This document shows, piece after piece, positions 7,755 to 15,654 of a DNA stretch of 64,000 nucleotides. The notes under the pieces are model-generated. The model had not been told where the DNA came from and made no database searches. It saw only the letters and a list, made by a program, of their open reading frames with translations. The stretch comes from Terasakiispira papahanaumokuakeensis (GTDB taxonomy: Bacteria > Pseudomonadota > Gammaproteobacteria > Pseudomonadales > Halomonadaceae): positions 3,562,970 through 3,626,969 of the forward strand of contig NZ_MDTQ01000001.1 in NCBI RefSeq assembly GCF_001709345.1, read 5' to 3'. Position numbers and translations under genes: made by a program. Every line of letters begins with the position of its first letter. The first letter of the stretch is position 1.

Positions 7755-8969
7755 TTATACGCCCATGGCCCGACGTGCCAACCAGCGCCTTGCTGGCCCG
7801 ACGGTGCTTAATGCAATCAAACCCGCAGCCCGCACATGGCCCAACAAAGGGTGGGCATTAGCAAACATACGAATCAAGCCATCGCTAAAAGTGATCACAT
7901 CCCGTTGATCACCTCGACGTTTGGCTTCATAGCGCTGCAACCAAGTGAGATCGCCAGGCTGCGCCCCTGCCTGCGCCGCTTCAGATAACGTCGACACCAG
8001 ATCCATCACGCCTCGAATGGCGAGGTTATAACCTTGGCCAGCGACCGGATGAAGGTAGTGCGCTGCATTGCCTAACACCGCCAAATGACGGCGCACCTGT
8101 TCTTTCGCCTGCACCAGCTGCAAAGGATAATGATAACGCGCTCCAACATGCTCAAAAGCACCGACCCGGTGGCCGATAATCCGCTGCAACTGATCCATAA
8201 AAGCACGATCATCCAAAGCCAAAGCCGCCTGATAAGTCTCTCGCGAACGGGTCCACACCACGGCCATGTCTTGCCCACTTAGTGGTAAAAGTGCCAGCGG
8301 ACCATCGGCATCAAAACGTTCATAGGCAATATTATGATGAGGCTGAGACAAGCGAACATTCGCCACCAAGGCCACTTGTTCATAATCTTGAGTGGTGTCT
8401 TCAATACCCAGTTGCTGCTTCAGCCCAGAGCGGCCACCATCGGCGAGCACAACCAGTTGCGCAGAGAGTTGACCATCCCCCCCTAGATCAAGGCAGCTTC
8501 CCTCAGGTTGCATGTCGATCCCTTTCACATCAACCGGTGCCATCACCTTCACATGCTCACCCTGCTTCAAGCCATGCCAAAGGGTATGCCCCAACCAACT
8601 ATTGGGCACCACATAACCCAAGGCGTCGACGCCCTGCTCACTGGCCTGCATCCGCGTTGAGCCTAGATGCCCTCGATCCGAGACATGAATCGTCTTAATT
8701 GGCTCAGCATGACGAGACAACATCGTCCAGAGCCCGAGCTGCTGATAAATCTCCCGGGTGCCCCAGGCCAATGCTGAAGAGCGCGCATCAAAGCTGGGCT
8801 GCCAACGCTGTTCCGGCGGCGTATCAGAAAAAGGCTTCGCTTCTAAGACTCTCACATCCCACTGTTGAGCACGGGCTAAGGGTTCCAGCGCTACCGCTAA
8901 ACTGGCTCCGACCAAGCCTCCGCCGACGATCGCGATATCGCATCGATCGGTTTTTTGAGTCAGTGTCAC
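7755..8969 (-). CDS. ubiH: UbiH-type 2-octaprenyl-6-methoxyphenol hydroxylase
   Basis: A 404-residue FAD monooxygenase of ubiquinone synthesis. It carries CDIAIVGGGLVGASLA at the N-terminus, FDARSSALAWGT, VLADGGRSGLKQ and LAVLGNAAHYLHPVAGQGYN. UbiH normally has the AAH-LHPVAGQG-N form seen here. A GTG at 8969 with AGAGGA upstream is the likely start, close to the family length of about 390; an in-frame GTG at 9020 would add 17 residues. It follows pepP closely and precedes ubiI by 27 bases, so co-transcription is expected. The enzyme works in a membrane-associated Ubi complex. Confidence 0.88.
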   Translation of the reverse strand: MTLTQKTDRCDIAIVGGGLVGASLAVALEPLARAQQWDVRVLEAKPFSDTPPEQRWQPSFDARSSALAWGTREIYQQLGLWTMLSRHAEPIKTIHVSDRGHLGSTRMQASEQGVDALGYVVPNSWLGHTLWHGLKQGEHVKVMAPVDVKGIDMQPEGSCLDLGGDGQLSAQLVVLADGGRSGLKQQLGIEDTTQDYEQVALVANVRLSQPHHNIAYERFDADGPLALLPLSGQDMAVVWTRSRETYQAALALDDRAFMDQLQRIIGHRVGAFEHVGARYHYPLQLVQAKEQVRRHLAVLGNAAHYLHPVAGQGYNLAIRGVMDLVSTLSEAAQAGAQPGDLTWLQRYEAKRRGDQRDVITFSDGLIRMFANAHPLLGHVRAAGLIALSTVGPARRWLARRAMGV

Positions 8970-9023
8970 GTCACAGTCCTCTTTTATCTCTGATGGCCCT
9001 GAACATAAAGTCTCAGCCACACA

Positions 9024-10346
9024 TCAGTCGGCCTTCATTAAGGCCTCAATATCTTGAATACTTTTCGGCACACCATTGGTCAGCACTTCGCATCCCGTCT
9101 CGGTCACCAGCACATCATCTTCCACCCGAATGCCGATACCTCGCCAACATTCATCCACATCAGGCTGATCCGGCGCAATATATAATCCCGGCTCAATCGT
9201 GAGCACCATGCCTGGCAACAGTTTTCGAGCTTCGCCTTGGGGTTTATAAAGCCCCACATCATGAACATCCAACCCTAACCAATGGCTGGTGCCATGCATA
9301 TAAAAATCCCGATAGGCTTCATCTGCAATCAGGGTGTCGATATCGCCTTCCAGAATCCCCAACTGAATCAGCCCCCAGGTCAAATGCCGAACAGCAGTAT
9401 CATGAATCTCGGGCAGAGTAGTGCCTGGTTTCACTTGGCTAATCGCTAACCGATTCGCCTCTAACACCAGGCTATACAATGCTTTTTGGGCCTCATTGAA
9501 ACGCCCGTTCACAGGGAAGGTGCGCGTGATGTCACCGGCATAGCCCGCATACTCACAGCCCGCATCAATCAGCACAAGATCGCCATCTTTTAGAGGTGCG
9601 TGATTCTCAACATAATGCAGGACACACCCATTGGCACCGCCACCGACAATCGTGCCATAAGCAGGCCCGGCAGCCCCTTGCCAAAGGAATTCATGCTCAA
9701 GCTCAGCCTGAAGTTGATATTCATAAAGGCCTGGCTGACAGCTTTTCATTGCCCGCACATGAGCTTCGGCTGAGATCCGCGCAGCCTCTCGCATTAAAGC
9801 GACTTCTTCAGGCTGCTTAATGAGACGCATCTCATCCAAGAAAGGCGTCAGATTGATCAAAGATTCAGGCACACGTGCGCCTCGTCGCTCACGACTCCGT
9901 AACGCAAGTCGCCAATCCTGAACACGCTGGTGACAGAAATCATCATCCAGGGGATAGCAAATATGTTGGCACCCATCCAGCAAAGCAGGTAAGCGCTGAT
10001 CCAGCTCATCATTCGCAAAGGCTTGATCCACTCCCAGTACTTGAGGCGCACGAATCTGGCCCAGCCGATAGCCATGCCAGATTTCCAGTTGCTCATCTCG
10101 GGGAGGGTTAAACAAAAGCACTTCGCCCTGCTCACGTCCCGGGATTAACACTAATAATGCATCGGGCTCATCAAAACCGGTCAGATACCAAAAATCACTG
10201 GCCTGACGAAATGGATACTCGGTATCACGACTTCGAGTTTGTAACGAGGCCGAAGGCAGTAAGACCGCCACACCATCAGGTAATTGTGTCAATAAAGCCC
10301 GCCGTCGGGCGGCAAAAACTTCAGGAGAAACATCAAAGGGACGCAT
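9024..10346 (-). CDS. pepP: Xaa-Pro aminopeptidase PepP
   Basis: A 440-residue cytoplasmic M24B metallopeptidase that removes an N-terminal residue linked to proline. The N-terminal domain carries DFWYLTGFDEPDA. The metal ligands appear in order: Asp in LIDAGCEY, Asp in GDITRTFP, His in HGTSHWLGLDVHD, Glu in LTIEPGLY and Glu in IRVEDDVL. Length matches E. coli PepP (441). It lies 30 bases downstream of ygfB and directly upstream of ubiH, as in enterobacteria, although its link to quinone synthesis is unclear. Confidence 0.96.
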   Translation of the reverse strand: MRPFDVSPEVFAARRRALLTQLPDGVAVLLPSASLQTRSRDTEYPFRQASDFWYLTGFDEPDALLVLIPGREQGEVLLFNPPRDEQLEIWHGYRLGQIRAPQVLGVDQAFANDELDQRLPALLDGCQHICYPLDDDFCHQRVQDWRLALRSRERRGARVPESLINLTPFLDEMRLIKQPEEVALMREAARISAEAHVRAMKSCQPGLYEYQLQAELEHEFLWQGAAGPAYGTIVGGGANGCVLHYVENHAPLKDGDLVLIDAGCEYAGYAGDITRTFPVNGRFNEAQKALYSLVLEANRLAISQVKPGTTLPEIHDTAVRHLTWGLIQLGILEGDIDTLIADEAYRDFYMHGTSHWLGLDVHDVGLYKPQGEARKLLPGMVLTIEPGLYIAPDQPDVDECWRGIGIRVEDDVLVTETGCEVLTNGVPKSIQDIEALMKAD

Positions 10347-10376
10347 AAAGGCTCCTTAATTGCAGGGCCAGAAAAT

Positions 10377-10967
10377 TCAATGCACACTTGAAGGCTTACC
10401 CGGATCCTCCACCTGGGGATCGCCAGGATGGCGCTCTAGATACAGCATCATCGCCACCATGCGGACAAATTCGGATAAGGCCATCAAGTCATGTTCATTA
10501 TCGTTAGAGTCATCCAGACGCTTATGGCCTAAATCGACAATGCTTTTGAGGTCATCAAGACCTTCTTTAAGCTCAGGCGTCAGTTGTTCATAATCTATTT
10601 GTGCGGCATCCACTGACTTTAAAAAGCCCTGCGTCCAGCGCACCAGACAGGTCAGACGCTCTTCCAGGGAATAGAGTTCCCCTGGCAGCAAGGGCTCAAA
10701 CCCCATATCAGGATCCGTTAATGCTGCCAGCGTCTCGTCATACCAAGTATAAATGCTGGCCTGCTCAGCCTCTGACAAAGGCTCTGTTAATTCACCGAGC
10801 AATTGAGTAAATAACATCACCCATTGCGCTCTTGGCAGGCGTTCCTGCCCACATAACTGGCCGCACAGCACACCATGCAACAATGATGGAGACTGGAAAC
10901 AACGGTGGCGTAAACAGAGGTCGGCCATCTCATCAAAGGTGATCGTCGTGGAATCGGAAGCGGTCAT
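10377..10967 (-). CDS. ygfB: UPF0149 family protein YgfB
   Basis: A 196-residue UPF0149 protein. The N-terminal LLHGVLCGQLCG and the aspartate/glutamate-rich helical body are characteristic. In Pseudomonas aeruginosa a YgfB homologue influences beta-lactam resistance through AmpR-linked expression; whether that applies here is unknown. It is the first gene of the ygfB-pepP-ubiH-ubiI operon, divergent from the zapA cluster. No membrane segment or signal is seen. Confidence 0.88.
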   Translation of the reverse strand: MTASDSTTITFDEMADLCLRHRCFQSPSLLHGVLCGQLCGQERLPRAQWVMLFTQLLGELTEPLSEAEQASIYTWYDETLAALTDPDMGFEPLLPGELYSLEERLTCLVRWTQGFLKSVDAAQIDYEQLTPELKEGLDDLKSIVDLGHKRLDDSNDNEHDLMALSEFVRMVAMMLYLERHPGDPQVEDPGKPSSVH

Positions 10968-11097
10968 GAGGCTCTCTAATCAGTTAGTGTCCTACCGCCA
11001 GCATACTCTCTGCGGTCTGGACGTGAATTGCATTGATTTCGGTCGTATCTTGCTGTGTTAGGCGGGAAAAGTAAGTATTGACTAACTCGCACAATCG

Positions 11098-11126
11098 TTG
11101 ACCCTTGTATAACACCCCTCTATAGT
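11098..11126 (+). promoter_or_regulatory. Sigma-70 promoter of the zapA cluster
   Basis: TTGACC (11098-11103), 17-base spacer, TATAGT (11121-11126). It ends about 32 bases before the coiled-coil gene start. Confidence 0.75.
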
Positions 11127-11157
11127 ACGCGATGGCCCGTGATACAGGCTAATTGCC

Positions 11158-11367
11158 ATGCAGCGTGAAGATCAGAATGCAATCAATCAAAAATTCAACC
11201 AGCTCCAGCAAATACTGCAAGAGCTGGTCAAAGAGCGTGAACAACTGATTCAGCAGTGTGAACAGCTGGAACAGGAACGTGAACAGCTCAGGCAGCATTA
11301 TGCTCGTGCACTGAATAAGGTTGACGCCTTGATCGCGCGAATAGGAACGCTGGAGCCACCGGGATGA
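11158..11367 (+). CDS. Small coiled-coil protein upstream of zapA (TIGR02449-like)
   Basis: A 69-residue protein that is almost entirely heptad-repeat coiled coil, rich in Gln, Glu and Arg (EREQLIQQCEQLEQEREQL). It resembles the short conserved proteins (TIGR02449 type) found directly before zapA in many gammaproteobacteria, and is similar in size to the divisome factor ZapB. The stop overlaps the zapA start by four bases (ATGA), implying translational coupling. A cell-division role with ZapA is likely from context, not shown. Confidence 0.75.
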   Translation: MQREDQNAINQKFNQLQQILQELVKEREQLIQQCEQLEQEREQLRQHYARALNKVDALIARIGTLEPPG

Positions 11368-11705
11368 CCCAAGATCGTCAAACGCTAGAAATTACATTAC
11401 TTGACCGCAAATATATGGTCGCTTGTCCGCCTGAAGAGCAAGAACAACTGCTTCAGGCGGCACGCTATCTCAATAGGAAAATGCTGGATATCCGTCGAGG
11501 CGGGAAAGTACTCAGCCTAGAAAGAGTAGCGATCATGGCGGCATTGAACATCACCCACGAAATGATGCAACAAGGCAGCCGTGCAGAACAGAGCAACGAA
11601 GTCCATACTGAGCAGCTCAGTCGCATGAGCGATCAACTGGATGATGCATTACTCGACTTAAAACAGGTCATTCAGTCACACCCACTTCCCAGTGACCCCG
11701 ACTGA
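11364..11705 (+). CDS. zapA: Cell division protein ZapA
   Basis: A 113-residue ZapA. It begins with a small beta domain (LEITLLDRKYMVACPPEEQEQ), continues with LLQAARYLNRKM and ends in a long coiled coil that forms the dimer and tetramer. ZapA binds FtsZ filaments and cross-links them in the Z ring. It sits upstream of 6S RNA and fthC, as zapA (ygfE) does in E. coli. It overlaps the preceding coiled-coil gene. Confidence 0.93.
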   Translation: MTQDRQTLEITLLDRKYMVACPPEEQEQLLQAARYLNRKMLDIRRGGKVLSLERVAIMAALNITHEMMQQGSRAEQSNEVHTEQLSRMSDQLDDALLDLKQVIQSHPLPSDPD

Positions 11706-11721
11706 TCTGTTATACTTCAGT

Positions 11722-11900
11722 TGTTCCTGGGATGTGCGCCAGTGGTTCAAGTCCTCGACCCTATGCGCGTTACCAGGAGGTGTCCTGGCGATACTGGTGT
11801 GCAAGTCCACCTCTGAGTGGAAAGCCTAAGGTATTCCGGTAACCTCCACCTTGAACCTAGGGGTTCAAGGGCCCAAACCACAGCGGCATCTCCGGGACTC
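11722..11900 (+). ncRNA. ssrS: 6S RNA
   Basis: The 3' block CCTTGAACCTAGGGGTTCAA followed by GCGGCATCTCCGGGAC is the diagnostic 6S end. The 5' GTTCCTGGGATG pairs with CATCTCCGGGAC to close a long rod-like stem with a central bubble. Length is about 179 nt. A TATACT element at 11711-11716 precedes it. 6S RNA mimics an open promoter and sequesters sigma-70 polymerase in stationary phase. Location between zapA and fthC is conserved. Exact ends are estimated from the closing stem. Confidence 0.93.
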
Positions 11901-11915
11901 TCATCACGATTCACT

Positions 11916-12596
11916 ATGCTGACCCCACCAGATCTCCCCCCAGTACGCCAACAACATTGTCGCCAATCACTCCGTCGTGAATTAAGAGCCCGGCGTCGAG
12001 CCCTGACATCACAGCAACAGCAACAAGCTGCTCGACAATTACTGGCCCGAATCAGGCAAGCACCCGCCTTCATGCGTGCTCGCCATATCGCGTTTTATTT
12101 ACCGAATGATGGCGAAATAGACCCTCGACCACTTTATCAGTGGGCCACTTCGCACGGCAAAACCGGCTACCTCCCTGTATTGCATCCCCTACATCATGGC
12201 GCCTTATGGTTTGTGCACTACGCAGCCGAAACGCCGATGCAACATAACCGCTTTGGCATTCCAGAACCGCAGCTGAAGGGGTGGGGTCAATATCGAATTC
12301 ATCGGCGAGCGCCCTGGGCACTGGATATGATTCTAATGCCGCTAGTAGGATTTGATGCTCAAGGAGGGCGCTTAGGCATGGGTGGAGGATTTTACGATCG
12401 AACGCTGGCGTTTACTCAACAGCATCCGCAAAGGCCGCGCCCTTTACTGGTCGGGCTGGCTCATCATTGCCAGCAAGTCGACAGCCTTCCTTTAGAGCAC
12501 TGGGATATTCCTTTGGATGCGATTGTGACAGACCAGCAGTGGTGGGATGTTCAATATCCCCAAACACGTCATCAAGCCTCATCATCAATCGTGTGA
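11916..12596 (+). CDS. fthC: 5-formyltetrahydrofolate cyclo-ligase
   Basis: A 226-residue enzyme that uses ATP to convert 5-formyl-THF to 5,10-methenyl-THF, recycling a folate pool. Motifs are the basic start RQSLRRELRARRRAL, IAFYLPNDGEIDPRPL, and the nucleotide loop GRLGMGGGFYDRTL. It is longer than E. coli YgfA (182) because of extensions at both ends. It lies 16 bases after the 6S RNA end, and in E. coli the two are co-transcribed. The ATG at 11916 has no strong ribosome-binding site, so the start is the least certain point. Confidence 0.88.
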   Translation: MLTPPDLPPVRQQHCRQSLRRELRARRRALTSQQQQQAARQLLARIRQAPAFMRARHIAFYLPNDGEIDPRPLYQWATSHGKTGYLPVLHPLHHGALWFVHYAAETPMQHNRFGIPEPQLKGWGQYRIHRRAPWALDMILMPLVGFDAQGGRLGMGGGFYDRTLAFTQQHPQRPRPLLVGLAHHCQQVDSLPLEHWDIPLDAIVTDQQWWDVQYPQTRHQASSSIV

Positions 12597-12643
12597 TTGA
12601 CCGCATTCGACACCATATCCTCTTTTTTAAGGTCTAAATGCAA

Positions 12644-12669
12644 CAACGGGAAGCATCAGCTTCCCGTTG
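12644..12669 (-). terminator. Hairpin between fthC and the small membrane peptide
   Basis: CAACGGGAAGC, loop ATCA, GCTTCCCGTTG: an 11-bp perfect stem with a tetraloop. T-rich sequence follows on the minus strand only, so it probably ends the minus-strand transcript. Confidence 0.65.
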
Positions 12670-12720
12670 GCGGCAATGGGTTGTGTCGATCAGTCAATCG
12701 AATCACACAGGTGAGGATGA

Positions 12721-12819
12721 TCAGGGCACAACCAAGGTTTGCGCATAACTGGTCACCACTAAACCAAGACCAAACAACACAACCAACGCCACAATCAGAT
12801 CAGGTTTTCTTTTTTGCAT
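12721..12819 (-). CDS. Predicted 32-residue single-pass membrane peptide
   Basis: An ATG at 12817-12819 opens a 32-codon frame: a basic start MQKRKPDLI, then an unbroken hydrophobic segment (VALVVLFGLGLVVTSYA) and a short tail ending at TGA. A GGAG lies about ten bases upstream and an 11-bp hairpin lies downstream, so the unit has start signal, frame and stop signal. The pattern K-R-K-P-D-L then a glycine-containing helix recalls very short membrane proteins often left unannotated in this group. Function is unknown. It lies 130 bases downstream of ilvA on the same strand. Confidence 0.55.
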   Translation of the reverse strand: MQKRKPDLIVALVVLFGLGLVVTSYAQTLVVP

Positions 12820-12949
12820 AAGGGTTCTACTCCAATAACCCATGATCTAAGAAATATATCAGCCTCACCGCTGATAGAGCTAATCTAAACCAGACCCAAT
12901 CTCACAACAATGCGTCGGCTCATTTTTTTAATTGTTTTTTCAAAATCTC

Positions 12950-14464
12950 TCATCCCAAAAACAATTGATAGGCAGGATTGTCACTTTCAGCCCAATAGCG
13001 GTAACCAATTCGGTCAAAATATTCATTAATATTACCGCTCTCGCCTTCTGGAATCTGTAACGCCACGAGAACGCGGCCATAAGCAGACCCATGGTTGCGG
13101 TAATGGAACAATGAAATGTTCCAATCCTGTCCCAAATGACGTAGAAAATTCATTAAAGCCCCTGGCCGCTCCGGAAACTCAAAACGGTAAACCGCTTCAT
13201 CTCCAGCATTGGGGGAACGTCCGCCTCCCAGATGTCGAATATGCAGTTTAGCGAGTTCATTATCGGTCAGATCAATCACCGGATAGCCTGCCGACTGAAG
13301 CGCCTGCACGAGCTCAAGCCGATCTTCCCCCCCCGGTTTCACCGAAACACCCACATAAATTTGTGCATGCTCAGTATCCGCATACCGATAACAGAACTCA
13401 GTGACCATCCGTTTACCCACAACACGGCAAAATTGCTTAAAGCTACCGGGCTGCTCGGGAATGGTAACCGCGAGAATCGCCTCACGCTTTTCACCCAATT
13501 CAGTACGCTCAGCAATATGCTGTAAGCGATCAAAATTGGTATTGGCGCCAGAATTAATGCAGACAAGATGCTCATCTTCGATGCCGGTCTGCTCAACGTA
13601 TTTTTTCAAGCCTGCCAAAGACACTGCCCCGGAAGGCTCGGATACCGCACGAGTATCCTCAAAAATATCTTTGACCGCCGCACAGATCTCATCGGTATTG
13701 ACGGTGATGACATCATCGACATATTCGCGGCAAATTTTAAACGGCTCTTTACCGATCTGGGCCACCGCCACCCCTTCAGCAAACAACCCCACTTGTTCCA
13801 GCACCACCCGACGATCTTTTTCCAAGGCAGCTTTTAAACAAGCGGCATCTTCGGGTTCAACCCCAATCACTTTCACTTCGGGGCGTAGATATTTGACATA
13901 AGCGGCCACCCCGGCGATCAAACCACCGCCTCCCACTGGGACAAAAATCGCATGTAAAGGCCCAGCATGCTGGCGCAACACTTCCATCGCCAAAGTGCCC
14001 TGACCGGCAATCACATCAGGATGATCATAAGGCGGAATATAGGTGTAGCCTTTCTCTTCCACTAGCTGAAGCGCATATTCCAACGCTTCATTGAAAGCAT
14101 CACCTTTGAGCACCACTTTAGCGCCACGGGCTTTTACCGCCTGCACCTTGATATCCGGTGTGATTCGCGGCATGACGATCGTTGCCTTGACGCCCATCTG
14201 GCGAGCGGATAATGCCAAGCCTTGAGCATGATTACCGGCCGATGCAGTGATCACGCCACAGGCTTTTTGCTCTTCAGATAATTGCGCCATGCAGTTATAG
14301 GCACCACGCACTTTAAATGAGAAAACAGGCTGTAAATCCTCGCGCTTAATCCAAATTGAATTCTTCAACCGCTTGGAGAGAAAACGAGCTTCCGAGAGAG
14401 GGGTCTCGCGTGCCGCATCGTACACACGCGCTTGCAGAATTTTCTTAACGTAACGTTCGAGCAT
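12950..14464 (-). CDS. ilvA: Threonine ammonia-lyase, biosynthetic
   Basis: A 504-residue PLP enzyme making 2-oxobutanoate from threonine, the first step to isoleucine. The PLP lysine lies in SFKVRGAYN, the phosphate cup is SAGNHAQG, and the glycine loop is PVGGGGLIAG. Two ACT-like regulatory modules occupy the C-terminal third (LAVTIPEQPGSFKQF and YRFEFPERPGALMNF), which is the isoleucine/valine-sensitive form. Length matches E. coli IlvA (514). Transcription is away from rpiA, and the 365-bp gap between them holds a nested inverted repeat. Confidence 0.96.
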   Translation of the reverse strand: MLERYVKKILQARVYDAARETPLSEARFLSKRLKNSIWIKREDLQPVFSFKVRGAYNCMAQLSEEQKACGVITASAGNHAQGLALSARQMGVKATIVMPRITPDIKVQAVKARGAKVVLKGDAFNEALEYALQLVEEKGYTYIPPYDHPDVIAGQGTLAMEVLRQHAGPLHAIFVPVGGGGLIAGVAAYVKYLRPEVKVIGVEPEDAACLKAALEKDRRVVLEQVGLFAEGVAVAQIGKEPFKICREYVDDVITVNTDEICAAVKDIFEDTRAVSEPSGAVSLAGLKKYVEQTGIEDEHLVCINSGANTNFDRLQHIAERTELGEKREAILAVTIPEQPGSFKQFCRVVGKRMVTEFCYRYADTEHAQIYVGVSVKPGGEDRLELVQALQSAGYPVIDLTDNELAKLHIRHLGGGRSPNAGDEAVYRFEFPERPGALMNFLRHLGQDWNISLFHYRNHGSAYGRVLVALQIPEGESGNINEYFDRIGYRYWAESDNPAYQLFLG

Positions 14465-14580
14465 GAAGTTGTCCTGTCCAGCGGTCTCTTACTTAAAAAT
14501 CTTGCTTAAAAGACGTGCTTAATAAGTCATGATTAACCCGTGTGCTTGCCTCTTATTGGGCACCTAGTCTTGAATACAGA

Positions 14581-14623
14581 TTGCCCCAGGGAGAACAGGT
14601 TCAACACCTGACACCTGGGACAA
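14581..14623. repeat. Nested inverted repeat between ilvA and rpiA
   Basis: TTGCCCCAGG (14581-14590) pairs with CCTGGGACAA (14614-14623), nine of ten positions. Inside it CAGGT pairs with ACCTG. It is symmetric enough to fold on either strand. It could be an ilvA leader or an operator. The rest of the 14465-14829 gap holds only the rpiA promoter. Confidence 0.5.
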
Positions 14624-14693
14624 TGGGGCACACTGGCTTATGAAAGATAACGATTGTGCGCTTAGGTCCTAGTCGACGTCCAGTCCCGGCGCC

Positions 14694-14724
14694 TTGCTGA
14701 CACTGTTATAATCTAGGTTATAGA
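14694..14724 (+). promoter_or_regulatory. Candidate rpiA promoter
   Basis: TTGCTG (14694-14699) lies 18 bases before TTATAG (14718-14723). A perfect TATAAT at 14707-14712 is also present but lacks a good -35. Which is used is unclear. Confidence 0.45.
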
Positions 14725-14829
14725 TTCATAAAGAGTGCGTACCACATCTCAACATACAGCCACTGCACTCAATGAATCACCATCCGTTCACTGCTCAACC
14801 ACCCATGCATTATCTGAACCGAGGTCAAC

Positions 14830-15504
14830 ATGTCCCAGGATGCGCTCAAGCAAGCGGTTGCCGAAGCGGCAGTCCGTGAAGTTCAACCCCTTCTAGAAGG
14901 CGATACCATTATCGGTATTGGCACTGGCTCAACGGCGAATCTATTTATCGATGCCTTGGCCCAGTACAAACAAGATTTTGATGGCGCCGTTGCCAGCTCC
15001 GAAGCCAGTGCCGAGCGCCTGAAAGCACATGGGATTCCAGTCTATGACCTCAATGGCGCCGGTACCTTGCCCGTCTATATTGATGGCGCCGATGAAGTGA
15101 ATGCTCATTTACAAATGATTAAAGGAGGCGGTGCGGCCCTCACTCGTGAAAAAATTGTGGCCGCCAGTAGCCGCAAATTCATCTGTATTGCCGACCAGAG
15201 TAAATGGGTGAACCTGCTGGGAGAATTCCCGCTTCCGGTAGAAGTCATTCCAATGGCCCGGAGTTATGTCGCACGTGAGCTGGTCAAACTGGGCGCCGAC
15301 CCCATGTATCGCGAAGGGGTCACGACTGATAACGGCAATATCATTTTGGATTGCTACAATTTCATGCTCGACGATCCACTGACATTGGAACAACGCATCA
15401 ACGATATTACCGGTGTGGTCACCAATGGCATTTTTGCTCGGCGCCCCGCCGATGTCTTACTCCTAGGCAGTGAATCTGGCGTTCAGCGCCTCACCCCACA
15501 ATAA
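14830..15504 (+). CDS. rpiA: Ribose-5-phosphate isomerase A
   Basis: A 224-residue enzyme of the pentose phosphate pathway that interconverts ribose-5-P and ribulose-5-P. The motifs are [15 protein letters not shown] (phosphate loop), [20 protein letters not shown] with the catalytic Asp, and [14 protein letters not shown] with the catalytic Lys/Glu. Length is close to E. coli RpiA (219). GAGG is present upstream of the ATG. It is divergent from ilvA, the usual neighbour in gammaproteobacteria, and is followed by a clear terminator. Confidence 0.97.
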   Translation: MSQDALKQAVAEAAVREVQPLLEGDTIIGIGTGSTANLFIDALAQYKQDFDGAVASSEASAERLKAHGIPVYDLNGAGTLPVYIDGADEVNAHLQMIKGGGAALTREKIVAASSRKFICIADQSKWVNLLGEFPLPVEVIPMARSYVARELVKLGADPMYREGVTTDNGNIILDCYNFMLDDPLTLEQRINDITGVVTNGIFARRPADVLLLGSESGVQRLTPQ

Positions 15505-15533
15505 GACAGAGACTTTAAGCCTGAATAAAAAAG

Positions 15534-15559
15534 GGATGAGCTGACTGCTCATCCTTTTT
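15534..15559 (+). terminator. rpiA intrinsic terminator
   Basis: GGATGAGC, loop TGACT, GCTCATCC, then TTTTT. Confidence 0.9.
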
Positions 15560-15654
15560 GCACCATGTGATACCCCACTATCCCCACCTTACACCAAGGT
15601 TACCCACAACTTATTCAAATAAGCGAATGACCAAGGGGGTGTGGATAACCCAAT

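Noticed and set aside
8282..9202. Plus-strand frames of 138 and 167 codons
   Set aside because: Antisense to ubiH and pepP, which have full family matches.
11747..12073. Minus-strand frame over the 6S RNA and fthC start
   Set aside because: Explained by the 6S RNA and fthC on the plus strand; no signals of its own.
14581..14640. tRNA-like GGTTCAA loop
   Set aside because: No acceptor, D-arm or anticodon arm can be folded around it; it is part of the nested dyad.
15640..15648. Single DnaA box TGTGGATAA downstream of rpiA
   Set aside because: An isolated perfect box without neighbours or AT-rich unwinding sequence; probably chance.
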